From positions 248,001 through 312,000 of the forward strand of contig JAPFFF010000055.1 of assembly GCA_039105265.1 (NCBI GenBank): a DNA stretch of 64,000 bases, given 5' to 3'. Made by a program: the position numbers and the translations under genes. Below are positions 19,007 to 28,900 of this stretch, in pieces (positions within the stretch are counted from its first letter, which is position 1; each line of letters starts with the position of its first letter). The stretch comes from Tritrichomonas musculus. Lineage: Eukaryota; Parabasalia; Tritrichomonadida; Tritrichomonadidae. The notes below the pieces were generated by a model. It ran no database searches, was not told the origin of the DNA, and saw only the letters and a list, made by a program, of their open reading frames with translations.

Positions 19007-19258
19007 ATGGGTATTGGCATCTTCAAGAAGATTAAGAACGCTTTCAAGAACGTCGGTAGTAAGCTCAAGAATGCAGCTCAAACTGTTATCCGCAACATCC
19101 CAAGGGCAGTTGATATTGGTAAGGGTATCATCAATAGGATCAAGCCAATCGCCGACTTCATACCAGGTGTTGGACCAGTTGTAGACACCATCAGTACTGG
19201 ACTCAATTACGTAAGCAAAGCTAATGATATAGGTAAATCCATACTGGACAAGGTTTGA
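19007..19258 (+). CDS. pVI-like minor virion protein of M2
   Basis: This 83-residue protein opens MGIGIFKKIKNAFKNVGSKLKNAAQ, a basic amphipathic helix, followed by IKPIADFIPGVGPVVDTIS, a hydrophobic Gly/Pro segment. That layout resembles the short membrane-lytic pVI/pX-like proteins of Polintons and adenoviruses, which sit inside the capsid and disrupt membranes on entry. The M1 counterpart (59390-60076) shares the VGPVVD/GVDNFKNAGD-type region. The start is the ATG following CATTTTTG, not the longer reading upstream. It is divergent from MCP, fitting a structural role. The family assignment is inference from composition. Confidence 0.6.
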   Translation: MGIGIFKKIKNAFKNVGSKLKNAAQTVIRNIPRAVDIGKGIINRIKPIADFIPGVGPVVDTISTGLNYVSKANDIGKSILDKV

Positions 19259-19308
19259 TCATCATAGAATATCCACATACATATGAATATATTTTTGTCC
19301 GTTTTGAA

Positions 19309-19743
19309 ATGAATACGGATATCAGGGTTATAAATGATAACAAGATGGAGCAACGCACATTCAACTCAGTAGAGGAGTTCGACCTGTTCTACCAGAAGTA
19401 CAAGGACATGTTCAATGAGAAGACCACCAATTATCTCAATAAAACCTACAAAATAATCACCCCCGAATGCGAGTACAGGATTACCAAACGCACTGGCAAG
19501 GATGGCTCTAGTAATGTGTTTCTCAAGAAGATCACCAAGCAAGCCGATAATGACAACCTGGTGGAGATCCAATTCGCAAGCATTCGAGCCGACATCAATG
19601 CATTGCAGTCAACAGTAGATGAATACACCAAACGGATTACAACTCTGGAGAACACCATTGGCGTGATCACCACAAAAATAAATCAGCTCACCAATACTGT
19701 GAATGAGTGTACTGATGCAGTGAACAGTCTCCTGAGGCATTAG
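19309..19743 (+). CDS. Coiled-coil protein of unknown function, 144 aa
   Basis: I do not recognise it. Residues 1-80 are charged and mixed, with a YQKYKDMF helix. Residues about 85-140 are a leucine/isoleucine heptad coiled-coil (IRADINALQSTVDEYTKRITTLENTIGVITTKINQLTNTV) that looks trimeric. The ATG at 19309 follows ATATTTTTG and an 11-nt spacer. It lies 50 bp after the pVI-like gene on the same strand and converges with the 75-aa gene, overlapping by 4 bp. It may be a virion accessory or fibre-scaffold protein. Confidence 0.55.
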   Translation: MNTDIRVINDNKMEQRTFNSVEEFDLFYQKYKDMFNEKTTNYLNKTYKIITPECEYRITKRTGKDGSSNVFLKKITKQADNDNLVEIQFASIRADINALQSTVDEYTKRITTLENTIGVITTKINQLTNTVNECTDAVNSLLRH

Positions 19744-19967
19744 ATCTTGGAATTATTTGGGATTACCTGGTGATTGAGTGAGTGGTGTAGAGTTGATGAT
19801 GTTGATTTAATGATTGGGTCATGCACAACACACCCCTTATCTTCATATTTTTGGATTGTGGGTTTGGTACAACTCATAGTTCGCCTACTTCGCATGTGAC
19901 GTTCCAGGTGATTGAAATACGTGAGTCCATTTGAATCTCTTAATACACGGCGTTCCTCATAAGACAT
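19740..19967 (-). CDS. Unknown basic protein, 75 aa
   Basis: This is a small His/Arg-rich protein with two cysteines and no membrane segment; I do not recognise it. In favour of a real gene: the ATG follows GTTTTTTC with a 9-nt spacer, exactly the neighbouring signal, and the 34-bp gap to the divergent 77-aa gene is promoter-sized. Against: it is short and low-complexity at the end. Confidence 0.4.
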   Translation of the reverse strand: MSYEERRVLRDSNGLTYFNHLERHMRSRRTMSCTKPTIQKYEDKGCVVHDPIIKSTSSTLHHSLNHQVIPNNSKI

Positions 19968-20001
19968 TTAATCTTGAAAAAACACTTTTTTTCATATCTA
20001 A
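19968..20001. promoter_or_regulatory. Bidirectional promoter, 34 bp
   Basis: Signals GTTTTTTC (leftward) and CTTTTTTTC (rightward) each sit 9 nt from an ATG. This is the most compact divergent spacer in M2. Confidence 0.5.
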
Positions 20002-20235
20002 ATGACTGAATTGGGTGAATACAAGAAGGAGATTCCAGAGCTTAAGCGCATCAAACATGATCTCAAGGAGAAGTGCTATATGTATAAGGGCCACCTCAAT
20101 AACATCAAAGGGGGTATGCTGGGTAGCAATGGACTAGCCGTTCGTGAATCACTGATTGAGGATATCAATAGTCTGAAGGAGAAGGTCGCCAAACTCGAGA
20201 ATGAGCTCGCTGAATTATCAAGCGATAACCACTAG
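20002..20235 (+). CDS. Small coiled-coil protein, 77 aa
   Basis: It is wholly helical by sequence: an N-terminal charged helix (GEYKKEIPELKRIKHDLKEKCYMYKGHLNNI), a short Gly-rich turn, then EDINSLKEKVAKLENELAEL with clear heptads. The family is unknown. It is read from the 34-bp divergent promoter and is followed by two strong hairpins (20241-20317), probably its 3' end. Confidence 0.6.
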   Translation: MTELGEYKKEIPELKRIKHDLKEKCYMYKGHLNNIKGGMLGSNGLAVRESLIEDINSLKEKVAKLENELAELSSDNH

Positions 20236-20240
20236 ATATT

Positions 20241-20317
20241 GGGTCTACGGGAAATCCCGTTGACCCAGATTTCATGGAGATAACCACTAATTCACTGGAA
20301 CAGCAATTTTGCTGTCC
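20241..20317. terminator. Two 3'-end hairpins
   Basis: Hairpin one (20241-20266) pairs GGGTC and ACGGG with TCCCGT and GACCC. Hairpin two (20297-20317) is GGAACAGCAA facing TTGCTGTCC. The whole block (20236-20325) has an inverted near-copy at 44055-44140 after the fibre gene. The position after stop codons suggests transcript ends; the inverted pair bounds the AT-rich centre of M2. Confidence 0.5.
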
Positions 20318-20346
20318 CGGTTGAGACCACTATTTTTGCACATTAA

Positions 20347-21912
20347 ATGACTGACAACAGTAAATCGTTCAAGATATTCGACAATGAGTACAATTCACTG
20401 CTCAAGTACCCATTCAAATCCAAGATATCGAAATTGGACCCATCGCAGTTCATCATCAACCCAGTATCTCATCATGAGCCATTCGTGAAGGACTTCAAAT
20501 TGAAATCATGCAGTACCTATTCAAAACCGGATTTCTCATTGGAACCCGGATGCTGGGAAGTCGATTTGATGTTTGTGAACTACACCACAAGGGCTGATGA
20601 TGAAATCCAGTCCGTGGTAGTCCATGAAACCATTTACCTCATCATGGTGAATGTCAACACGCGGTATCTAATTGTGGAACCGCTTAAGAACAGACTAGCT
20701 GATACCATCAAGACTGCATACACCAAAATCACATGTGAAGTACCAAATGGGCTCATCATTAATGTAATGTATGTCATAAATCATCCAAATTTGTTCAATG
20801 AAGAGGCAAAAGAAATACTCGATGATCTGAAAGCCATGTACGATTCATCTAGAAATGGCCAACGGGTTTCAAAGCGTGAGTTTAATGATACTGTTGTCAA
20901 GTTTAGAGATCTGGACCAATATTTGATTGACCCACAGGATAAAATCCCGGATTTCTCATCCGAGGAGATTTATAAGTTTTTATCTACTGAATGCGGTGCA
21001 TCAGAGTTTGAAATCCATAATATGACAGATGTCATTAATTATCCAAATTTGTACGGCGATGAGATAAAACAGGTAGTCAAGGAGGTGACTGACGCTTGGG
21101 ATAGATACTACTATTATAAATCTGATGATGCACATGCAAAAAGTGTGAAGAAAAAGTTTATGCAGCATCTCCCCAAATTCAGATATATAGAACCATATAT
21201 GTTTTGGGAAAATACAATAGATTCAATCACCGATTTCTATCCTATAAGATTCATTATTAATAATTCTCCATATGCTTTAGCTCACAAAAATGTTGATTCT
21301 GTTATAAGAACTCTGAGAAATGCTTTTGGGTTAGATGAGCGAAGATTAAGTGATTATAATTTGATGAGACAAATGGTTGATTACTATAATAACACCCCTC
21401 ATAGTTCTCTTCGATTTAAGAATTTTGATTATGACCCATCAGATTTTTATGACAAGAATCTTGTAAAACCAACGAAGTACATATATTATACCCCAGCTCA
21501 AATGCAAAACAATGTTGATTTGGAGTGGAGATATATCAGGAAAATGCAAATGAAATTGAGAGAAATCAATGATAAACAACGTTTTAAGGGGTTGTTATCT
21601 TATAATAGAGGTAATATTATATTAGTTCATCTCGATAAAAGCAAAACGCAAAAAAAGCATGAGAAGCGTAGAAGAGTATTTAATGAAATTGCTGAGTTTC
21701 TAGAGTATCGTAATGGAAATGTAATCTGCAAGTCATTAAAACCATATCAGACTGTTAAAAAAGATGAACCACAAGAAAAGCATCATAAAGGTAGGAAACG
21801 TATGACTGATACTGAAAAAGCTATTATTGAAGTACCTATTATATATACGAAATTCATATGTAATTCATTTGGAGACTTAAACGAAGATTACATTAAGTAT
21901 TTTAACATTTAG
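20347..21912 (+). CDS. Polinton integrase (rve family) of M2
   Basis: This 521-residue protein has the first catalytic strand CWEVDLMFVN near residue 75, then YLIMVNVNTRYLIVEPL, the second strand of an RNase H-like fold. A region of about 140 residues between core strands holds two related copies of a 60-residue helical unit (about 140-205 and 222-285, each with VINxPNL). The core resumes at FIINNSPYALAH, and YYNNTPHSSLRF is the usual Polinton end of the catalytic domain. A C-terminal SH3-like basic domain (about 415-470) follows. It joins element ends to target DNA. Codon use becomes AT-rich from about 20760, inside this gene. The start follows CTATTTTTG and an 8-nt spacer. Confidence 0.75.
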   Translation: MTDNSKSFKIFDNEYNSLLKYPFKSKISKLDPSQFIINPVSHHEPFVKDFKLKSCSTYSKPDFSLEPGCWEVDLMFVNYTTRADDEIQSVVVHETIYLIMVNVNTRYLIVEPLKNRLADTIKTAYTKITCEVPNGLIINVMYVINHPNLFNEEAKEILDDLKAMYDSSRNGQRVSKREFNDTVVKFRDLDQYLIDPQDKIPDFSSEEIYKFLSTECGASEFEIHNMTDVINYPNLYGDEIKQVVKEVTDAWDRYYYYKSDDAHAKSVKKKFMQHLPKFRYIEPYMFWENTIDSITDFYPIRFIINNSPYALAHKNVDSVIRTLRNAFGLDERRLSDYNLMRQMVDYYNNTPHSSLRFKNFDYDPSDFYDKNLVKPTKYIYYTPAQMQNNVDLEWRYIRKMQMKLREINDKQRFKGLLSYNRGNIILVHLDKSKTQKKHEKRRRVFNEIAEFLEYRNGNVICKSLKPYQTVKKDEPQEKHHKGRKRMTDTEKAIIEVPIIYTKFICNSFGDLNEDYIKYFNI

Positions 21913-21917
21913 TTTCT

Positions 21918-22310
21918 ATGAAAAAAATGCTTATGAATAATATCAAGAATGTTGCAACAAACAATGTAAAACAGCCCATAACAAAACGTTATTTCCACAC
22001 TCAATCAACAGAATTTACGTTGCCACTTGAATTTGTATCAAGCAGAAACAAGAAATATATTGTAATTCAATATGTTGGAGCGATTGTAAAAGACTTTTTA
22101 GTTGGTGATTTAATGGTGCATTCAGATATAGTTCAATTAGATGCCTATTGTGATTCATTCATTATGTTGGCTAATAAGCGTCAAACCAAATATCGAAAAT
22201 ACGAATTCTTCAGTAGCAATAAGAGAGATTACAAGATATGGTTCACCGATTTGTATGGCAATTCAATCATACCATCAGCATTTATCATGAGCTGCCTTCT
22301 TATTTATTAA
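21918..22310 (+). CDS. Penton-like minor capsid protein, 130 aa
   Basis: A basic N-terminus is followed by beta strands with conserved-looking blocks FTLPLEFV, VHSDIVQLDAYCDSFIMLAN, KYEFFSS and IWFTDLYGN, ending in a hydrophobic strand. Size, strand pattern and the HSD...YC block resemble penton or minor capsid single jelly-rolls of Polinton-like viruses, but this is judgement without alignment. It begins 6 bp after the integrase stop on the same strand. It belongs to the AT-rich centre. The penton closes capsid vertices. Confidence 0.5.
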   Translation: MKKMLMNNIKNVATNNVKQPITKRYFHTQSTEFTLPLEFVSSRNKKYIVIQYVGAIVKDFLVGDLMVHSDIVQLDAYCDSFIMLANKRQTKYRKYEFFSSNKRDYKIWFTDLYGNSIIPSAFIMSCLLIY

Positions 22311-22367
22311 GTGACAGCTTTTCAAGAACAGAGTTCTTGTTAAGCTATAGCTTTTTTTGAATAAAAA

Positions 22368-23363
22368 ATGAATAACAGCAACCAAAAATCGGTATTCACA
22401 GCACTGCAAGAACTTAATTTGCAAGATCCAAATTGTATCAATATTAATAAGGACCATCAACTGTTTTCATATATCTCTGAAAGAAATAGGAGAGTCTTAT
22501 TGTATTTAAGTAGTAATTACCATGAATTATTTGTACTTATTAATGGTAGTGAAGTAACGTTGGATTTACCTAAAAAAGTGGATTTCAAAGATGAGAGAAA
22601 TATAAATAATACAAACGATCCTAGTCTATTACGTTTATTCACAATAACTGTGGATCTTTTTTCTAATTTTGGTAATACAGATATCCAATTTGTTGAAAAA
22701 TTAATTTTTGACCTAAATAAAACATATATACTATTGATTGGAGACTATGATTATAGATATGATGTAAAAGAAACAAATAATTTCTGTTATCAACTATCTT
22801 CGAGCGTAGACGTTGATTACACAGTTAAGCCAGTACCAATAATAATCTTTCTCTGTTTCGAAAAAGAAACATTCATGAGCCAATGGCAGAAAGTTCGATT
22901 GCGAAATAAAAATGAAGATGCTGATATTAAAGGTTTTAAATATGAATTTCAGGATTGGAAATACCATTTTCCAGTATTCAATGTATTCAAATCAAATATC
23001 ACAAGCCCTATCCTAAAGGTAAATTCAAATAATTCACATCCTAGGGAGCCTTCCTTATTTAGTGGATATGACCCAAAAGTAAATATTGAATATAATAATG
23101 AAAAACTTGATATACCCGATGAAATACGCCCAAAGAAGGTATTACCATCACCAATAACTGACTTCAAATATTTTTACCAAGAACCTGAAAAATCTAGTAT
23201 AGCTCGTGATACATCTAAGAATCAAAAGGTTGCAAGTCCAACAGAAGCTAAAAATGATTTCTTGTCGCAAGCGAAGCTTGGGCCTGCTCAGCAGTCACAG
23301 GTAAATCCAGGAACAAATAAGGCGCATACAACAACATTCAAATTACCAGGTTCAAAAAAATAA
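22368..23363 (+). CDS. Unknown 331-aa protein of M2
   Basis: I do not recognise the family. Residues 1-220 are mixed alpha/beta with many aromatic residues (YLSSNYHELFVLING, TYILLIGDYDYRYDV). The last 90 residues are Pro/Ser/Lys-rich and probably flexible. There is no membrane segment or catalytic motif. The start follows CTTTTTTTG and an 8-nt spacer. It sits between the penton-like gene and the convergent 835-residue gene with a 34-bp gap, which suggests a structural or assembly block. Confidence 0.6.
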   Translation: MNNSNQKSVFTALQELNLQDPNCININKDHQLFSYISERNRRVLLYLSSNYHELFVLINGSEVTLDLPKKVDFKDERNINNTNDPSLLRLFTITVDLFSNFGNTDIQFVEKLIFDLNKTYILLIGDYDYRYDVKETNNFCYQLSSSVDVDYTVKPVPIIIFLCFEKETFMSQWQKVRLRNKNEDADIKGFKYEFQDWKYHFPVFNVFKSNITSPILKVNSNNSHPREPSLFSGYDPKVNIEYNNEKLDIPDEIRPKKVLPSPITDFKYFYQEPEKSSIARDTSKNQKVASPTEAKNDFLSQAKLGPAQQSQVNPGTNKAHTTTFKLPGSKK

Positions 23364-23397
23364 TTAGCAAGGATATAAAGTAGGAATAGTAATTTTT

Positions 23398-25905
23398 TTA
23401 TGCTTCATATTCGTCATCATCATCAGAAGGTTCCTCAACAATTTCAGCTTTAGCTGGCTTTTCAACAGTTCGTGACCTAATATATGATTTATCACCAGCA
23501 CCTTTATGTGCAGCCTTATATAATCCTTTGATTGTGGTGTAATTTCCACCAACTTGTGAATCAATCCAAACATCAATATTTTCACCAAATTTGTCTTGTA
23601 ATTGCTTCTTTGTTGCTGTACTTACTTTATTTTCAATTATAGCTTGAGCTAACTGTGCATATTGGTCTTTCTTATCTTCTGTGAATCCAAGACCAGTCTT
23701 AAGGATGAGGTCATGTGTTTGCTCCAATATTTCTTGTAATCCTTTTGATATTTCACCATCACTATTTATTTCTCCATCAACTGGCATAGTCGCTTTAATG
23801 CTTTCATTATATTCTTTTTGAATCATAACACCCAATTCAGCATTTACGGATTTTGGATGTAATTTCTTATATTTAACCCAATCACTCCAATCATTGCGTT
23901 CATGGTCTTTCATCACTTTAGATTCATAACGTGCAATAAATATGGCTGTACATACTTTGAAATAACTAAATATACATTTTAATGGTTCCAAATCTTTGTA
24001 TTCTTCATTAGTAAATATATTGTATAAAACAGTCTGCCATATTTTTGAAAATATAGAACTCCACAAACCTCTTGCAGTAATTTTGGTACTGATTTTGGGT
24101 TTGGATAAACCAACAGATTGATATGAGTTTATTACTTTTTCTAATTTCTTATCAATTTCAGGTTTAAACTTACCTTCATTCCATTGTTCTGGAGTGTATT
24201 CCCATGTTCGTTTAGCTCCCATAAGATTCTTAAGCCATACTTCGAATGAATCATTTGTTTTACCAGCAATACGTTCGGTTTGCCATAATTTCTTATAAGG
24301 GTCTGCTTTAACAAGACGATATCCATTAATAATAACAGGCTTACCACGGGTATCAACAATAACAATATCTTCTACTCTATCACCGTTTAAATCACAAATT
24401 GGATTACCGAGAGGGTCTTTAGTGTCATGCCTAGCTGGAACTAAACGATATAATGGATATCCATTTTTATCAAATCTTTTCTTGCAATAAGCTTCTGCTC
24501 CGTCTCTTGTAGCACATTTAGGTGAAAACTTGACACGGTAATTACCGTTAATAAGAATATCAAATAATTCCCCTCGATATTTACTAACATCAATACTTTG
24601 TTTGTTTTCGAAAATGTACAGGTCGCTCATACGTTTTTGTGATGCTTCAAATGTTTTACCAGCACGTTTACCTGTTGGGACAGACTTCATATATTCATTT
24701 AAGAATTCAGCAGCATTTACTTCAGGTCCTACTGTTGCTTCAATATTTGAGTTCAATAGTTCTGAAAAGTTGGCGTGATCATCGTCAGCTTCAATTGGTT
24801 TGTTTCTTCTAAGATATTCTTTGGTTGGTGTGCTAAAAACACGCTTCGACATTGTTTTATAGTCGGATAAAGATTTGCAAGCAAAGCTTGAGATTGGGTC
24901 TTTCTCTTCCTCCGCAGCTTCCTCTTCTATATCACTATTCATATTAAAAAATATTTCTCTATCTCCATTTTCATTAAGGTACTTTATTAATTGTTTGAGT
25001 TGCTTTTTGTTTTTAGGTTCAGTTGTTTCTTCAAATATGTTTGTTTCTCTTATTGCATCATGTAATTGTAATGCGATATTCCTAACTCTTACATCGGAGT
25101 CATCTTTAGGATTTATAGACCTATTATAGTAACCATAAAGGTTTTTAGCAGTAAACTCTTCATTTAATAAGCCAAACCTTTCTAGTTGGTTAGCATCAAT
25201 TGTAGAAGATTTATTGTAAGCATCTAATAATTGCTGACCTTCTTGATTAGATTCAGCTAACTTTCTCATTGTTTCAATATTGGTTTGTCTTCTTTGTTTC
25301 TCAAATTGCATTAGGTTATTTATGACATCTGGTATCTTGTTGTTTTTATGTGAATCTATGTTTTCAACCAATGATACGACAAGTAATTGAATCTTTGTAG
25401 TATCTTTTTTATTAAATAACGGATACCTTTTTGAGTCATCAGCAATACAATAAAATAAGTGTAAAGCATTAATATGATTACTATCAAGTGTAAATAAATT
25501 ACTAAGTGATTCAATGTCTTTATTAATTCTGTTTCTAAAATAGTGGCCTTCCAAGTCAGGTTCTTCCTCTTCCTCAATATGTGGAATAACAGGCTTTTCT
25601 TTATCTTTTAGTAAGCCAGATATATCAATAAAGTAATTCGCTCTTGAATCAAGTATTTTAGCTAATTCATTTTTTTGTCTTTTACTTCCTTTAGGCTTTG
25701 CGTTATATTTATCAAGCATATCTTTTAAATTTGTTTTTATATCTTTGACATAGTTACGAGGATTCTTAAGATACTCAATAATATTGTGTATTATTGTTTT
25801 TATTTGCTCTGATTTACTATTTTGGAACATGAATATGAGCATATCTTGATAATCTTTCTTTTTTACCTCATTCATTATTAATTGTTCATCCACATCTGAC
25901 GTCAT
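23398..25905 (-). CDS. Large unknown protein, 835 aa, with FG-GAP-like motif
   Basis: This is one of the largest genes of M2. Residues 1-300 are mainly helical and charged. Around residue 515 there is DLNGDRVEDIVIVDTRGKP, a D-x-N-x-D...D-I-V pattern like calcium-binding FG-GAP or EF-type loops. The helical part about 600-780 contains WSSIFSKIWQTVLYNIF. The C-terminus is acidic (EPSDDDDEYEA). No signal peptide is seen. The first ATG lies 5 bp from the divergent fibre start. I infer a virion or assembly role from its place between capsid and fibre genes; I do not know the function. Confidence 0.6.
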   Translation of the reverse strand: MTSDVDEQLIMNEVKKKDYQDMLIFMFQNSKSEQIKTIIHNIIEYLKNPRNYVKDIKTNLKDMLDKYNAKPKGSKRQKNELAKILDSRANYFIDISGLLKDKEKPVIPHIEEEEEPDLEGHYFRNRINKDIESLSNLFTLDSNHINALHLFYCIADDSKRYPLFNKKDTTKIQLLVVSLVENIDSHKNNKIPDVINNLMQFEKQRRQTNIETMRKLAESNQEGQQLLDAYNKSSTIDANQLERFGLLNEEFTAKNLYGYYNRSINPKDDSDVRVRNIALQLHDAIRETNIFEETTEPKNKKQLKQLIKYLNENGDREIFFNMNSDIEEEAAEEEKDPISSFACKSLSDYKTMSKRVFSTPTKEYLRRNKPIEADDDHANFSELLNSNIEATVGPEVNAAEFLNEYMKSVPTGKRAGKTFEASQKRMSDLYIFENKQSIDVSKYRGELFDILINGNYRVKFSPKCATRDGAEAYCKKRFDKNGYPLYRLVPARHDTKDPLGNPICDLNGDRVEDIVIVDTRGKPVIINGYRLVKADPYKKLWQTERIAGKTNDSFEVWLKNLMGAKRTWEYTPEQWNEGKFKPEIDKKLEKVINSYQSVGLSKPKISTKITARGLWSSIFSKIWQTVLYNIFTNEEYKDLEPLKCIFSYFKVCTAIFIARYESKVMKDHERNDWSDWVKYKKLHPKSVNAELGVMIQKEYNESIKATMPVDGEINSDGEISKGLQEILEQTHDLILKTGLGFTEDKKDQYAQLAQAIIENKVSTATKKQLQDKFGENIDVWIDSQVGGNYTTIKGLYKAAHKGAGDKSYIRSRTVEKPAKAEIVEEPSDDDDEYEA

Positions 25906-25910
25906 TTATT

Positions 25911-28900
25911 ATGTTCAAAATGTTTACGATAGAGCAAGCAGGTGGTATCAAAAGGGTAAATACAATAGATGAATTAATAATAGAATACATAAAACAATAT
26001 GCCACTTCATGTGGGTGTAAGTGTAATAACGGAAATAATTTGGGGTCAAGCTTGAATACTGAGGAATTGAAAGAATTATTGAAACCTTACGCAAAGCTTA
26101 CGAATCTTGATGAGTACGCTAAAGCGCAGGACTTACAGTCTTATGCGAAAACAACTGATTTATTCGATTATTTGAAAACAGAGGAATTCAATAAAGAATT
26201 ATTAAAGTATGCTAGTAGTGAAGAAATTGACTTGCAAAGCAAGGCCCAAGCTTTAGCTTGTCAAAACGCTATTAATACATTACGTGATTACGTTGTTAAC
26301 AATTTTGCATTATCAACTGACATACCTGAAATACCTACAGATTTGGTTAATGAATCTGCTTTGACAACTGCTTTGGAACCATACGCGAAAACAGAAGACT
26401 TGCCAGATATGACATTGTATGCAAAAACAGAAGACTTACCAGAGATACCCACAGTTCTCAAAAATAGTGAGTTGCAATTGAACATAAGAGAACAATTATC
26501 AGACGAAATGTTTCAGAAATTGATGGCTGATGATGTTAAACCATTATCAGCTCAAGCATCAATGTGTTTAACAAGTATGGCGGCTAATGAAGGTCTTCAA
26601 GCGGCTTTGGATTCTTGTGCCAGACAATATGTTTCAAAAGAAGACCTCCCAAATATTATTGAGCAAGTGAAAAGCGAAATCCCAGAGATTATTGAGGGAC
26701 AAACAACTATTCAATTCAAAATCGTCAATAATACAATTCCTGATTTGGATTACGACCCATATCATATACTGATTGAGCAATATGGGTTGGATATTGTATC
26801 ATCAGACAGTTACTATACGGCCCATTATGTTCACGCAGACTATTCGTACAATGACGATGATGATAATCTGCCCTCTCAGATACTGCGTATGGAAGGAAGT
26901 GATTCTAGTCTTTGGTATCTGTATAACTCCCATGAATTAATCAATCCAGGAACTGGTGAAACACCTGAAATATTATCATGTTCAATAACCAAAACTGTTG
27001 AACCAACAAGTAAAAACGCTTATTCGGCTAGATATGTGTCAAACACTTATGCATTAAAGTCTGATATTCCAGAAATAATTGATAAAAAAATTACTTTCAA
27101 TCAAGAATTAGAATTAACTTATGATGAAGGTAATAGTATTAATACTCTTTCGGTTCTTTATACTAATGCAAGTCAATATTTTGAAAAATGGAAACAATAT
27201 GGAATGTTATTTGATGGATATGATAAAACTGATGAAAATATTAAATATCAAGGAATATTCACTATATCAAGTATTAATAATGATGATTATGTTTTAAATA
27301 ATGGCGTTCAAAATATAGCATTAACATTAGAAATGAGTTCAAGTTGTGGAGTTGTTTATGATTTTGATAACCAACATAGAATCAATGTAATAAGTTGCTA
27401 TATTGCAAATGAAGATTATGATGAAACAAACTTAAACAGTGTTGTTAATCTTGCATTTCTCAAAGATAAATATGCATTGAAGAGTGATATACCAGAACCT
27501 GTTGATTTAACAGCGTATTATACTAGTGCACAAGCTGATGAGAAGTTTGTTGATGAAGATGAATTGGCTAATGAATTAGATAAGTATGCATTGAAAACAG
27601 ATATTCCAACAATTCCAACTGATTTGATTAATGAATCTGCGTTGAGTACCGCATTATATGGCACTGAATTGAATATTGAATATCCTGCACCAGTTCGTGA
27701 TTATATATTTGTAAAACCATACTTACCAGAAACCGATATACATGTGATATTTGATGTTAATTGGGGTTCTAACAAGGATTACATTAACAATATTCAACAT
27801 TTTGATTTGATATTCAAGCCTTATGAAAAATATATGAGAGGGTATAGAATGATGTTAGATAATGGATTATCTATTGTATGGTATGACCGTGGTGAATTTA
27901 TGTTGTGTAATTCAAGTGGCAATACTCAATGGTTAATCAACGTCATTAAAGCACAAATCGAATCACCATTTATCAAAACTGCAAATGTTGTTGATGAAAA
28001 TCCAGAACAAATCACAATTCAATGTACACAGAATGAAAGTGGTTGTGTAGTTCCTGATGATGATATAAGAAGAGTATTCACAACCAAAAATATTATCGTC
28101 AAATTCAAACGAAATGCTGATGATGCATCATATGAAGAAGTTGAATACGAATACAGTTTATATAAAAGTTTGAATATGATTTACAAATCAACAAGCAATG
28201 AATTAATAAACATTAATTATAATACCCATATTGTTTCATTGAGAGCCGCGGATGATACATTGTCTAATATTTATGATGCATCTATCACATTAATCAGCAA
28301 CCAACCTGTGAACGATAATATGATTTCATCTGTGAAATATGTGAATGATAATTTTGCATTGAAGTCGAATGTCATAACAGAAGAACAACTAATAAAAAAA
28401 TGTGCTATTGATTGCGGACTGATTACAGAGGGCGGTGAAATATCAATTCATTATCTAAAACTTGAAGGTAATGTGATTAAACTGGAATATATAGTAGGTG
28501 ATTATGTGCTATGTTTGGAAATAAGAATATTATTCTATGATACAACTGGAAATCCTCACAACATTGTTCTTGTATTACATCAAAGAACTGTGTATTTCGA
28601 CAATTTCAAATTCCCACTATATTATGAAGACACTGTTGATATATCATCAGGAAGACCACTGACATATAATTTCCCAATAGGTGAATATTCTTGGACAGTT
28701 ACTCAGGAATTATTAGATTCTAAACAAATATATTCAAGACAAATCATGTCCCGAGGTTATTTAGCAAAATATAAGGGTGTGATGTACGGTACATCAAACA
28801 CGACAATCACACATTACTCACCGATTGAGTCATCTGTAAATTCAATAAATGATTTCGTTATTGGAGCTCCAGTATATATGACTGGTAAGGTTTATAAACA

